Source: Clarireedia homoeocarpa (Eukaryota; Ascomycota; Leotiomycetes; Helotiales; Rutstroemiaceae). Taken from it: DNA of 64,000 nucleotides. The position numbers were made by a program, and so were the translations under genes. Location: assembly GCA_001465935.1 (NCBI GenBank), contig LNKV01000013.1, positions 248,001 to 312,000 of the forward strand, given 5' to 3'. A model generated the notes under the pieces. The model was not told the DNA's origin, did no database searches, and was given only the letters and a program-made list of their open reading frames with translations. Shown here one piece after another: positions 10,345 to 20,928 of the stretch. The stretch's first letter is position 1, and every line of letters starts with the position of its first letter.

Positions 10345-11460
10345 GTGGGTAGCTGTGGCATCCATGCCATTGCATACTTTGCTGATGGCAACTTGGAACT
10401 TACTCGTTAATGGAATAGAACATCCCGGGTGGAGCATCCCTCACAATTAGTAGTGACATAAGGTTACTCATTCCATCCAAATTCGGTCGATGACGAGACT
10501 TTCGTCGTTCTCGTCTCCAAACTGTGCATAGAAGAAATGATTGTAGGGCTGGAGGACATCAATTATCCATTGTAACGGATCCCTCGATCCCTCGGCCAAT
10601 TATGTGCTCTCCAAAGACTGAGTAAGCTTGCCTTCATAAAGCCTGTGGAGTCTTGCCAAACAATCTATTCGCGACGCGACGGACCGTTCAATAGTGGAGT
10701 GGACATGCCCGAAGCTATAGGATCTCTGGCATTGCTTCCAAGAACGCGAAAGCGCGTTGGCCGGAGACGCGGGAGATTAAACAATAAGAAGACGTGGCAA
10801 CGAGCAGCAGAGGAAGAGAGCTTCAAGACAATCTCCCCGAGTCACGAGGGGGGTGGGTTGACTCATTCACAACCTCCAATGCCGAATCGTCTCTCTTCAC
10901 AACCCCTCGCGACAGCTCGACAATCAACAGCAAAACACAACACAGTAGGCATCCAAACATACTCCTTCATACTTCTGCCGTCGCGGTACTTTCTCCTTTG
11001 TATCGATCTTTCCACTCCCATTGCTATTGCTATTGCCGTTGTCTTATTCTTATCGAATTTTCTGGAAGATCATCTCTTCATAAAACGCTTGGGGCATTCT
11101 ATTCTATTGGAGATTACTGGCCTAGGTCCTCCCGTTTCAAACGCGAAGCCCCCTGCAACTTCCCAAAGCTCCCCATTACCCTTACAAGATCAACCCTCAC
11201 AGTGTGCTGTTGCCCTTAACACCGAGCAATTATTCAATATCCGGAAACCACTGGAAAGGCTTCTAGTCTCACTTCATAAAACCCTACAGCAACCGTGTTA
11301 CTTTACGAGGAGGATCCCCCCATTACCGAGAATACATTGAAGGATTCTAAGGCTGCGCCGGATGAACAATTCTTCAAGACCATAATACCACACTACCTCA
11401 CTACTCAAAACTGGTGTCGTAAAGACAACACATCGCTTTGAGAACATACAAATTGCAACT
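10345..11460. other. intergenic / 5' region, no convincing gene
   Basis: Long frames here (10645..11340 and 10794..11219, + strand) are low-complexity and Ser/Thr/Pro/Arg-rich without any family feature. They overlap each other in different frames, so I treat them as chance frames in a pyrimidine-rich leader of the gene starting at 11461. Confidence 0.5.
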
Positions 11461-13080
11461 ATGGCTACTGAACGTCCTTCTCTTACCCGTAGATCGCCTT
11501 CTCCAACGGGTATACCATCACTGGCGATCGGCGCCCCGACAGGACTCTCTCGATCCGTCTCTACTGCGTCCGAAGGCTCCATATTCTCCGGTAGAGACAG
11601 CACAGCGAGTCGAGCATCTATGGCCAGTTCCGCTGGTAGTTCCGGATCAAGATCATCATCTGCGAGTTATGGAAACAGAGTATCTATGATAGGCGCAGAA
11701 AAGCCAAAACGACGCGGTTATGTTCGACCACAAGGAACAAATTTTGCGAGATCGGCAAAATCACGAGAGAGCGTTCTGAGTCTTGGAAGCATAGCACACC
11801 TACAGTATTACTTTGCTCGAACCGGCCTACTGGATGGGAAGGGCGGGCGATTAATGAAAAAGAGGAGAGATGGAAGAGAGACTCTAGATTTATCTTCTTT
11901 GGATACAGCGTTTCTTATGCCGGGATTAGGATCTGACGCCGACTCCTCCTATGCGTCAACAGCTAGCAGCCCTACACTCACTGCACAACTAGGTGTGGGG
12001 ATTGTGGATAGCCCTACGCAAGATTATGAAGAATTTGTGGAGGACGAATATTTCAGCGGTGACGAGGACGACAACCCCTTACATATGCTCCCTCCCACTG
12101 CAAGTACATATGTCCACCGCCAAAAAGTTATTCCTCCCCCACCGACGCTCAATGAACTCAAGAAGGATTTGGTGGACGCTCTCAACAACGCCGCCACAGC
12201 CCTCGAAGATGCGAAACATGCCAGAACGCCGCCATCATCCCCGCTTCCCAAATCCAGGGCTGCAGCATCCGAACCCGAAACACCCGAGGCGAAGGAGAAA
12301 GGATGGTTCGAACTTCAGGGCATGCACATGCTCGATATAATAACACTTGCAATTCGTGCCGCCAAGATGTATTATACGGCACACGAACGTCCTGATCGTC
12401 TGTTAGCCATCAAGTCAGAAAAAGAAATTCGCGCCGAGTTATTGTCTGTCCTTGAGGTCTTGAAACGCATGGCCACCAGAGGTTTTGCGAAGGGAATTCG
12501 CACAGAAGAACGAGAAACCATGGAAAACTGGGTTGATAGCGTGCGGAACATGTTAAGACAAGAGAAAGTTCTTGAGGAGGAGGAGCGGAAGCAGCAAGCC
12601 AGTTGGACATGGCTTAACCCCGATCATTGGAAGGGCAAGGAAATCGAGCGAGAATACGCATTCATGAAGTCTGTGGATCCTGATCCAGATACGTTACCGC
12701 CGCTATCCCGGGTTGGAGACGTCACAGATGATACTCTACTTCCTACACCATTCCTTGCCGAAATGAAAACCGGACTTAGGTTAGTCAAACTGCACAACGC
12801 AGCGGTAAAAATGAGCAAGCGACCGTTCGGGGCAATATCCACGTTTCACACTGAGTTCAACAAACCGTATCGCTCGGCTGAAAATCTTAGATTCTGGGTC
12901 AAAGCTGCGGAATTGAGATGGGAAACCGACGTTAAGTTTGATGTCATGGGTGTGGTGAATAGCGAGGATCGTGATGCGTGGGAGGGGTTCGAAGAGGTTA
13001 TCTGGAAATGGTGTAGGGTGGTAAGAGAGGAGATATCTGAGGAGTTGAAGAGACCGAGGAAAATGTCTATTAAGATTTAA
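11461..13080 (+). CDS. Ser-rich fungal protein of unknown function, 539 aa
   Basis: Single-exon frame of 539 residues. Residues 1-110 are Ser/Arg-rich and probably disordered and phosphorylated. An aliphatic block (VLSLGSIAHLQYYFARTGLLDGK) follows, then an acidic stretch (YEEFVEDEYFSGDEDDN) around 190-205. The C-terminal half is a predicted alpha-helical domain (WFELQGMHMLDIITLAIRAAKMYYTAHERPDRL, TREERETMENWVDSVRNML-like, ending KRPRKMSIKI). There is no signal peptide or membrane helix. I do not recognise a named domain, though the folded C-terminal half has the look of a conserved Pezizomycotina-specific protein. The start is the first ATG after a pyrimidine-rich leader. Confidence 0.8.
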   Translation: MATERPSLTRRSPSPTGIPSLAIGAPTGLSRSVSTASEGSIFSGRDSTASRASMASSAGSSGSRSSSASYGNRVSMIGAEKPKRRGYVRPQGTNFARSAKSRESVLSLGSIAHLQYYFARTGLLDGKGGRLMKKRRDGRETLDLSSLDTAFLMPGLGSDADSSYASTASSPTLTAQLGVGIVDSPTQDYEEFVEDEYFSGDEDDNPLHMLPPTASTYVHRQKVIPPPPTLNELKKDLVDALNNAATALEDAKHARTPPSSPLPKSRAAASEPETPEAKEKGWFELQGMHMLDIITLAIRAAKMYYTAHERPDRLLAIKSEKEIRAELLSVLEVLKRMATRGFAKGIRTEERETMENWVDSVRNMLRQEKVLEEEERKQQASWTWLNPDHWKGKEIEREYAFMKSVDPDPDTLPPLSRVGDVTDDTLLPTPFLAEMKTGLRLVKLHNAAVKMSKRPFGAISTFHTEFNKPYRSAENLRFWVKAAELRWETDVKFDVMGVVNSEDRDAWEGFEEVIWKWCRVVREEISEELKRPRKMSIKI

Positions 13081-15310
13081 TATTTATTTGTATTGTTTTT
13101 CTGTAACATGTTTACGAGCTTTTGTTTCCCCCCTCGACGTTCTTACATAAAGTTATATAGCATCGAGTTTGAAAGGACAGGCGGATGGAAGAAGAGGGAT
13201 AGTTCTCGCTTTTTTGTTGGGGTCTGTATGTTGTACATAATTGGGGGTATGGCACTGGATTTGAGGGCATGGGGATATGGCCATTATATATTTGTATTGT
13301 TTTCTGTATTTAATTATTGTCGACCAGGCTCTTGCTCATTGCACTGCGTTGCATGGACTTTTTAAAAAGAGTCTGATATCATTACTATACCCATTATTTT
13401 AGCTTCTAGCTTTATTAACTTTTATAGACAGTTGGAGAGGAGGTTGAGGGATGCCCCTATTGGTTTCGAGGAGTCAGGGTTGAGCGAGTTGAGATGGGTT
13501 GGAAGAATGAAAGAATATAAGCTTGCTAGATATACGTTTGATTTTGGTGTGTGATGGCGAGTGTTTCTATGATGACGTGCATTGTGATGTGAACTGAGTT
13601 TGTGATGTGATGAGTGGGTTAGATGGAGAACGATGAAGCGAGCGGATGAGGACAGGGAGATGGGAGAAGAAGGGCACAGGTTTAACAGCCTACTACGGAG
13701 GAGTATTATCCTTCATGATCGAGCCTCAGTTAAAATAGGAGGATGTCCAGAGGAAACGCGAGTAGGTACTACGAAATGCCGGACAGATCGACCTCGGTTC
13801 CCCTTTCCTGTAATCATAAAGCCAAAAGAAAACATTCGCGATAGGCTCACAGTCCACGACCATATCTGTTAGCATGGAGGCCACTAATACATTGGCGAGT
13901 AGCTATATGTATGCACAAGAAACACGACCTTATTATTGGGAAAGACATATCTACTTTTCCTGAAAACCTCACTTCGCAGCCACATCCAGTGAGTAACCTC
14001 CCGTAAACTGCCGTAGTTGGTTCTATCAAGGAGTCCATGCGGCTCTGCCTTCCAGCCAGTGGCATTCGTCAAGGTGCTCGGGGCCACGAATATCTTACTG
14101 TACAGTAGAACTACCGATAAAACTGCAGTCGCAGTCATAGCGTCATGCAAGTCGCGCGTAATATTGACCTCGTCCAGATAAATTCGTTCCAGAATGCTGG
14201 ATTCTGGGACCGGGCCATGAGCTTCATCCGTTTAACATCGCTCGGAGACCGTTTGAGAACGGGCCTTGGAAATGCGCTGCCCAGGGACTAGTTGTATTGG
14301 AATTGAGGGTTGCGGTTCCCTATGGTGTGAAAGAGTTTGACTTCGTCCTATGACGCATCGTAGTGAAAGAGCATTCCTCATTGAAGAGGAAGCTTCACAT
14401 GTTGCTTATCACTTCTCTTTCGCGGTTTTTCTCTGCGTGTGGATGAAGATTCCATTCTTCACTGTATGTACTTTGGTTCGTGTTCGCATGGATTTTTCAA
14501 ATGGAAAAAAGCTGCAAGTCAAACGATAGGAGATCTGCTCTATTTGGACTGCTAGTAGCCGCTTATGTGGAAGTACGGTAGTTCCACAGGAAAATGTGTA
14601 CCGTAAGCCAGTATTGTGGGGCAACGAAAATGGCAATGGCGCCAAAGAATTTCCGTTTTGATATTGAATATGGCAATTCCGTCTTGAACCGACCCCGGTT
14701 CAGAGACTAAACGGAAGATCTTGTTTGGATCTACTGTGCTTAGTATGCGGTGGATACGCCATATGCCACCATGAAACCAAGATGGGCTATTTTGCCCCAA
14801 TGGTTTGTAAGTAGTTTGCAACTATTTCCTCTTCTCTCCTCCCTCCTGCCCCTCTTTGTGTGGGGTTACCAAGAGACGAGATGTAATGGTGCAACTAGAC
14901 ATTACCGGATGTGGGCGCTATTCAGCCCATCCGGTGTTGTGACCAAATGCCGACGGCCTCCACAACTAGTCAGTGGCTTGGATGAGTTGTGGAGTAAGGG
15001 CTTAAAGTTTTCATTGATAACGTTGTGCTCCCGACCTCATCCTATGTTTCTTTTTGTCTCACATTTTCTCTCATATTCTACAGGACTCAGTCAGTTGATA
15101 CTACTTAATACCTATCGGTGAAGTTGTTGTCAGCAAAACCACTCAATTCCTATCACACAAACCTATCACCAGAGCAAACATTTGCCACATAACTTGTTTT
15201 GCTGTTGCGAGCTCATTTGGCATATCTCTACAGCCTCTTCTACTTGAGAAGAAAATCACCGACCTCTTCGCTTCATTCTCAGCCATCTTTCCGTCACCAC
15301 ATTTTCAAAT
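13081..15310. other. long intergenic region upstream of inositol oxygenase
   Basis: About 2.2 kb without a convincing gene. Short frames (for example 14750..15121 +, 13633..13872 +) lack family features. A Mig1/CreA-type GTGGGG hexamer lies at 14860-14865 and an inverted repeat at 14904-14935. The last 250 bp are pyrimidine-rich, as is usual for a fungal promoter and leader. The length is compatible with a heavily regulated catabolic promoter. Confidence 0.5.
14904..14935. repeat. imperfect inverted repeat with CCGGAT arms
   Basis: accggatgtgggc and gcccatccggt face each other across about 8 bp, with a 2-base bulge in the left arm. It lies about 380 bp before the inositol oxygenase start. 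CCG/CGG-ended inverted repeats are the usual kind of site for zinc-cluster regulators, so a regulatory role is possible but unproven. Confidence 0.4.
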
Positions 15311-16346
15311 ATGGCGCCCGCTGCAATTGAGCCTATCTCTTCCTTCAGCGACCGAGATGGCCATGCGTTGGAGGATCTATCGGATAACATTGATACTGTC
15401 AATGTTCTCAAGGCAGAAATCAAAGAGAAGGGAATGCATGAGGCATCCGAGTTCGATGCTGAGAAGGATAAGACACAGTTTAGGCAGTATGAGGAGGCAT
15501 GTGACCGAGTGAAGGGCTTCTACAAAGAGTTAGCAACACCTGACTCCGTTGTGATGTCCTTGACTAACAAGCTCTCAGACAACATGAGAAGCAGACTGTA
15601 GCTTACAACCTGAAGGCTCGAAGTGATTTTAAATCCAAAACCAGAGCTAAGATGACAATATGGGAAGCTATGGAGAAGCTCAATACTCTCATTGATGAAT
15701 CAGATCCAGACACTTCCTTATCACAGATCGAACATCTTCTCCAATCAGCAGAAGCCATTCGAAGGGACGGCAAGCCACGATGGATGCAACTGACGGGACT
15801 TATCCATGATCTCGGCAAACTACTATTCTTCTATGGAGCCGAAGGACAATGGGACGTTGTTGGTGATACATTCCCTGTCGGCTGTGCATTTGACAATCGC
15901 ATCATCTACCCAGATACCTTCAAGAATAACCCAGACTATGGCCACGAAATTTATGGCACCAAGAACGGCATCTACTACCCGGGATGTGGATTGGACAACA
16001 TGATGCTGTCGTGGGGTCATGACGAATATTTATACCACGTCGTCAAGGAGCAATCGACACTACCAGCAGAGGCACTAGCGATGATCCGATATCATTCATT
16101 CTACCCATGGCATTCAGCCGGCGCATACAGAGAATTCATGGACGAACATGACCATGCTATGCTGGCTGCTGTAAAAGCATTCAACCCATACGATCTGTAC
16201 AGCAAGAGTGATGAAGTACCTAGTGTAGAGGTACTAAAGGTAAGCTTCTTTACATGTCCTCTTGAATCAGTCAAGCTAATTATCGATAGCCATATTACCT
16301 GGAGCTGATAGATGAATTCTTCCCCGAACGAGTCATCCGGTGGTGA
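15311..16346 (+). CDS. myo-inositol oxygenase
   Basis: Exons 15311..15528, 15579..16239 and 16290..16346 give 311 residues. The first intron has a TGACTAACA branch sequence. The enzyme is a di-iron oxygenase that cleaves myo-inositol to D-glucuronate in the cytosol. The conserved iron ligands are visible: H125 (EHLLQSAEAIR), the H149-D150 pair in GLIHDLGK, H220 in SWGHDEY and H245 in RYHSFYPWH. The family C-terminus (DEFFPERVIRW) is complete and follows the second intron. It stands alone behind a 2.2 kb intergenic region. The nearest oxidoreductase genes are the sugar-acid pair at 0.4-3.2 kb and the methylmalonate-semialdehyde dehydrogenase at 21-22.7 kb. Confidence 0.95.
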
Positions 16347-16677
16347 AGCAACCATCCATAGGGTACTTAACAATTAATCAATAACGAATAATTTCATGGT
16401 CGACTCGGGGCCAGGGGAGGCTATGTGGGAAGAGACAATATTGGCCGAGTACTTCGGACGTATGGACTGCAGGCATATATACGTCAGTTACGAGGGTTTC
16501 CCCTCGAAAGAATCGGACGGCCTGAACTGCCATTCCGATCCTCGTACAATGGTACTACCCAAACTATGGGTGGGAAGGAAAACCGATAATGTGCCATCGT
16601 TCGTTAGTTGAACGTGAGAGTGCGGCAGGAGAAAGCGAAACCGGAAATACCACAAAGAATAGATAGCCAGTACAAAA
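16347..16677. other. intergenic, no gene seen
   Basis: Short spacer between inositol oxygenase and a decayed frame on the other strand. A 71-codon + frame (16396..16611) shows no family feature. Confidence 0.4.
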
Positions 16678-17065
16678 TCAAGAACGTGTTATTTTCTCGC
16701 CGTCGATCACTTCCTCCAAGTCCACGGTGACGCATTCATTGAAGAGAAAGTCGACCAATTCCAACTTGCTTACATCCACCTTCAGCACAGCATAATTGGG
16801 ATTTCAGCCACGCCTATGCAATAGTAAAGTCTAGAACCTGTCCTAGCTTTCATCCCAAAGGTGGCTTCTAATCGCTCCAGGCAGCTGTCATGTGACCATA
16901 GAACATCGTCAAATGGAGAAAACATTCAAGTTTCCACCAACCGTCTTTCCATTCATACTCAAGCTGGCGATTGACGTACTAGATTTCCTTGAGAGCCTCA
17001 CTTGAGCAAGGAAGGGCCTGTATCTCTTCAGCTGTGAATGGAGCACAGCCACTCACTTGACGATG
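16678..17065 (-). pseudogene. decayed gene of unknown family
   Basis: The minus strand reads as protein in consecutive frames: APFTAEEIQALPCSSEALKEI, a stop (TAG), YVNRQLEYEWKDGWWKLECF; then, after a shift, DDVLWSHDSCLERLEATFGM and TGSRLYYCIGVAE; then, after a one-base loss near 16800, NPNYAVLKVDVSKLELVDF, ending in TGA at 16680..16678. These segments are not of chance composition (Trp, Cys, acidic/hydrophobic patterning), so a real gene seems to have been here. I recognise no family. There are at least two frameshifts and one stop. An intron may lie just upstream (GTAAGA near 17090). Confidence 0.5.
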
Positions 17066-17825
17066 ACTACCCCGCCAACGTTATCTTACTTGTCCGAATC
17101 CTCACTATTACCCGCACATACACACCAACGGCTTCGCCTCGTTCTTGAACGAAGGGTGGAGTATTACCGTACGAGAACATCATGACTAACCAAACGGATA
17201 ATATGCCGATCCCTGTTCGCAAGTTTTCGCAGTTCTTGATGCAACCTCAAGGCTGATCAACCTTGCCCAAAGCCCAGTGCGGGAAAGCAGGATGTTAAGG
17301 GCTTATCAGACCCCGGACTGAAGCTTTCGATTTCGCAATATCATAGTCTTAATGTGCTCTCGCCCCCCATCTAATCATATCGATTCGATGTTTCGTTCTT
17401 TTCTTGTCGTTCCCTAGTCGTCCATTGTTTGAAGAGGAGAGCGACATTATCTAATTGATTCTTCGTTACAATGCCCCTATTTCAATTATTCGCTCCCTTA
17501 TTACTATCGATCGAATACTGCTGAAGAATTGCTCTAGCCTGATAAGGCTCCAAAGAGAGTTCTAATTGTAAGACTGCATTGGTTTTGTATCATCTCGCTC
17601 TCAGCATACAATATCGATCCTAGGATACAGTATAGGATCCAGCTACGTATATATCTGTTTCTACTCCGTATAATGCATGAAATGCTGCACACTGGACTAT
17701 CCCATCTCTGGCAAGCTCGGTCCGCCCAAAGCAGAACACAATTACGAAGGATACTGTGCTGCAACGAATGAGGGGCGTCGCTTCTGTTATTTCATAACTA
17801 CTAGCATAGTCCAGTGCTACCCACC
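17066..17825. other. intergenic, no gene seen
   Basis: Includes the promoter side of the ankyrin gene. Only short frames without family character were seen (for example 17534..17764 and 17620..17919, minus). Confidence 0.4.
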
Positions 17826-20250
17826 ATGGCTTCTGATTCGACGAAGATATCACGAGAAGAGAGCGACCGCTACTTTGCCCTTCTGCAGACTCCCGCTGGC
17901 GAAGATTTCCTGCAGGCATGTTATGAGGAAAGAGAGGAGCAGCGACGAATCAGCAAACCCACGTCAGCTGCTCGAAAGGTGCAGAAGTTATCTCAATTGA
18001 GAAAGCACAAAGAATGGGAGGCTCTCAAACAAGACATCTTCTTTTACTATATGCAGAATCTCAGTTCTGCAAGCATTCTAAAAGAGATCACCAGAGACCA
18101 TAGCTTCTCCAGTCAGTCGTATGTATCAAGTCGCACGCAAACAAGAAGAATATCAACAGCTAATGGTATGCATTAGTCCGCGAACCTGTGATAACAGACT
18201 GGAAGCATGGGGTTATCCACTCAATCCAGAGTTTAGGAAGATCTTTACAGCTCGATTGCGAGCAAAAGTTGCCTTATGGGAAGAACAGTTGAAACATGGT
18301 CTTATCGGCAGCCCATCATCAGCTGTACCCAGACTACCTGACGCGGATCCGGCCATCGATTCTGGTGGGGCCTTCCAAGAGACTTCGCCTCTCGGGTTCA
18401 TGGACTCACCCACCCTCGGAGCCACTGGACAGGAGGCATCGGCAAATAAAAGGGACTCTCTTGGTGGACGGGTCCCTTATCCCTCTACGACACATGATCT
18501 CATACCGAAGGATCAAATACCGCCCATAGACCTCAGCATGATAGACGTTGGTGGAAGTTCTCTAAACATCTTCGACGAATTAGATTTAGGAAGCCAGCCG
18601 ACGTATGAGAGTTCTCCGGCAGATGTTGACTCACTTTTTTCTCACGATGGACATACTCCCAACACAATCGAGACGATGGAAGGCACACATTTTGATTACG
18701 TCGACCCAAGTCTGCTGACTAAACCTGCCTCGAAACCAGCATCGATACTCAAGCCTGATGGTGACTCTGGTTTTTATTCAATGGAAGTGGAAAAACTATC
18801 ATGTCATGAGATAGATTTTGACACTATTGAAGAAGAACTCGTGGCGCCACTATCAATTGACTATGGGATAATTGATGCTAGGCCTGAAAGCCCAGATAAG
18901 GCATACTATGAACTCTTCGATGCCAATTCCTTGATTCCCTCTAATGGATCCACGTCTTATCCGACAGAAGAACAAAAGACTGAACGGCGTCCATCTACTC
19001 TGCATCAAATTTCTTGTGGAAGTGAACACATGGATATTGCGCTTGGTAAGAGAAGGATATGCACTTGCGGGGTCGCCCAGATCCATGCTGTTTGTATGTG
19101 CATGATCGATTTACCTGACCACCAGCTCTTGACAATCCTCGGACATGTTTCGAACAAGAATGAAATTGATGGAGCAGGAAACACTCCACTCCATTACGTT
19201 GCGGCGGCTGGGCGTAAAGTCATCCTCGACTACCTGCTAGGATCAGGAGTTGACTCGACGCACGTCAATGTAATTGGGCAGAGTTTCTTGCACGTTTTAG
19301 ACGCCAGTCGCTTCAGCGACAACCTGATCGAGTTTCTAGAGCCATTCAAAGAAAGCGGGCTCCTCGACCAGAGAGATCTCCACGGTCGAACAGTTCTCCA
19401 TGGTATCCTCCGATACCCGATTCTACCTTTCGTCTATCACGATCTCGTCGACTTCTACGGCCTAGAAAGAGCCATACAATTCGCCCTCCGCGACAACGAC
19501 GGCGTGGACGCAGCCCAACACATCCGAACCATCGCGGAAGCCCAAAACCCCTACGCATCATATGGCCACGTCGGCTACGCACAAGCCATCGTGGTCTACG
19601 AAAACATCGCCAACCGCTTCATAGTAGACACATCCATACCCGACACGGCCATCCAAGAAATGCAAAATCGGCTCGCCGTCCTCCGACACTCGAACCCGCA
19701 TACACCCAACGTGGAAGACTGCATCGGCCGCAACGCCCTACACTGTCTAGTTTCCGAGCCGCGCGCATGCAGCTTCGAGGACTCGCAGACCCGTCTCGCC
19801 CAGCTGAAAGAATGCATATTCTTCGGCGCCGACGTTAACCACTACGATTCCGCGGGACGCACACCTCTCCTCGCCTGCATCATCGATTCCCCCTCCGCAA
19901 CCGACGAATCCGTCACCAAGATCGCCGTCAAGATGCTATGCCAAAGCGGCGCCAACGTCAATAATCGCGATCGGGACGGCAACACGGCGCTGTACCATGC
20001 GATACGGAAGGGCTATTGCGACTGTGTGGCTACCCTGCTGCAGCACGGGGCACATGTGAATCGCCGCGCGGCGGATGGACGGAGTTATAGGCGGCTGGCG
20101 CAGGATTGGCTGCAGGAGCATTTGGGCGCGAGCGATCAGGATGGCTTCGATCGCTTGCAGAAACGGTTGGCGGTTGTGTCGGCAATTGTTATGTATAGGG
20201 CGGCGCTGGAACCGTCGGAGTTGCAGGCGAGAGGAGTGGATGCGACGTGA
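17826..20250 (+). CDS. Clr5-domain and ankyrin-repeat protein
   Basis: Exons 17826..18118 and 18177..20250 give 788 residues. The intron falls inside an N-terminal Clr5-type domain: WEALKQDIFFYYMQNLSSASILKEI before it and RLEAWGYPLN after it, the motif found in fungal proteins named after fission yeast Clr5. A long low-homology middle (about 125-430) is rich in Ser/Pro/Asp. The C-terminal part has ankyrin-type repeats: DGAGNTPLHYVAAAGRKVILDYLL, DLHGRTVLHGIL, IGRNALHCLVSE, SAGRTPLLACII and RDGNTALYHAIRKGY, then CVATLLQHGAHVN. Ankyrin repeats bind proteins; a nuclear regulatory role is guessed from the Clr5-type domain. The ATG at 17826 has an ACCATGG context. Third codon positions become strongly C-rich from about 19380 onward, unlike the first half. 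Confidence 0.85.
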
Positions 20251-20928
20251 AGATTGGTGGGGGGGGGGGGGGGGCTCTTGAGACATCATGGGAGCTCTGT
20301 GATTTAAGTTTAAGGGGAGAAAGGGATGCTTGGTTAGTCGGTCTTTGGCAGGCAGCTGTAGTACTGTAGATCCAGTACAAACAGTAGATCACGATCTATG
20401 CTTCATGCCAATATGCGGAGGAATACACCACTAACCTCCACTTTGAACGAAGTGCGACGTCGGTCTAACTCTGAGCGTCTCCCAAAATTCAGTGGATTTA
20501 GTCGATGGGTGCGACTTATTTCCCCTATCTACCCGGTCTGATGTTCGTGTATACGATTCTCCAAATGGATGATGATGAGGAAGAGATGGATTGGAACGAG
20601 ACAGCACAGGTAACCGAGCCTAAGAAGACGCTCGTATATCGGCAAACACATCGGTTGTTTCACATGAATGACATATATGTTATGAATAGGATATAGGATA
20701 CAAGCTCCAAGTATCATAGGATAATCATAATGTATATTTTTAGACATCGCTCGCACCTCGCAGCGTATAATCAAATGCCAACCAAAGAGTCAGACTACAC
20801 CATATCCATAATGCAATACAATGCAATTGAATCCTCATAAAATTTTTGCAAATTCCCATCTAATCATATCCCATATCCCATATCTCATGTGCCATAACCT
20901 AACTGCCTCTGCTGCCGCCACGGACAAT
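20251..20928. other. intergenic with 16-G homopolymer
   Basis: Between convergent genes. A run of 16 G lies at 20259-20274, just past the ankyrin gene stop. Small frames at 20505-20774 show no family feature. Confidence 0.5.

Noticed and set aside
10645..11340. 231-codon + strand frame upstream of the Ser-rich gene
   Set aside because: Low-complexity content, overlapped by another long frame, no start context or family feature; best read as pyrimidine-rich leader DNA.
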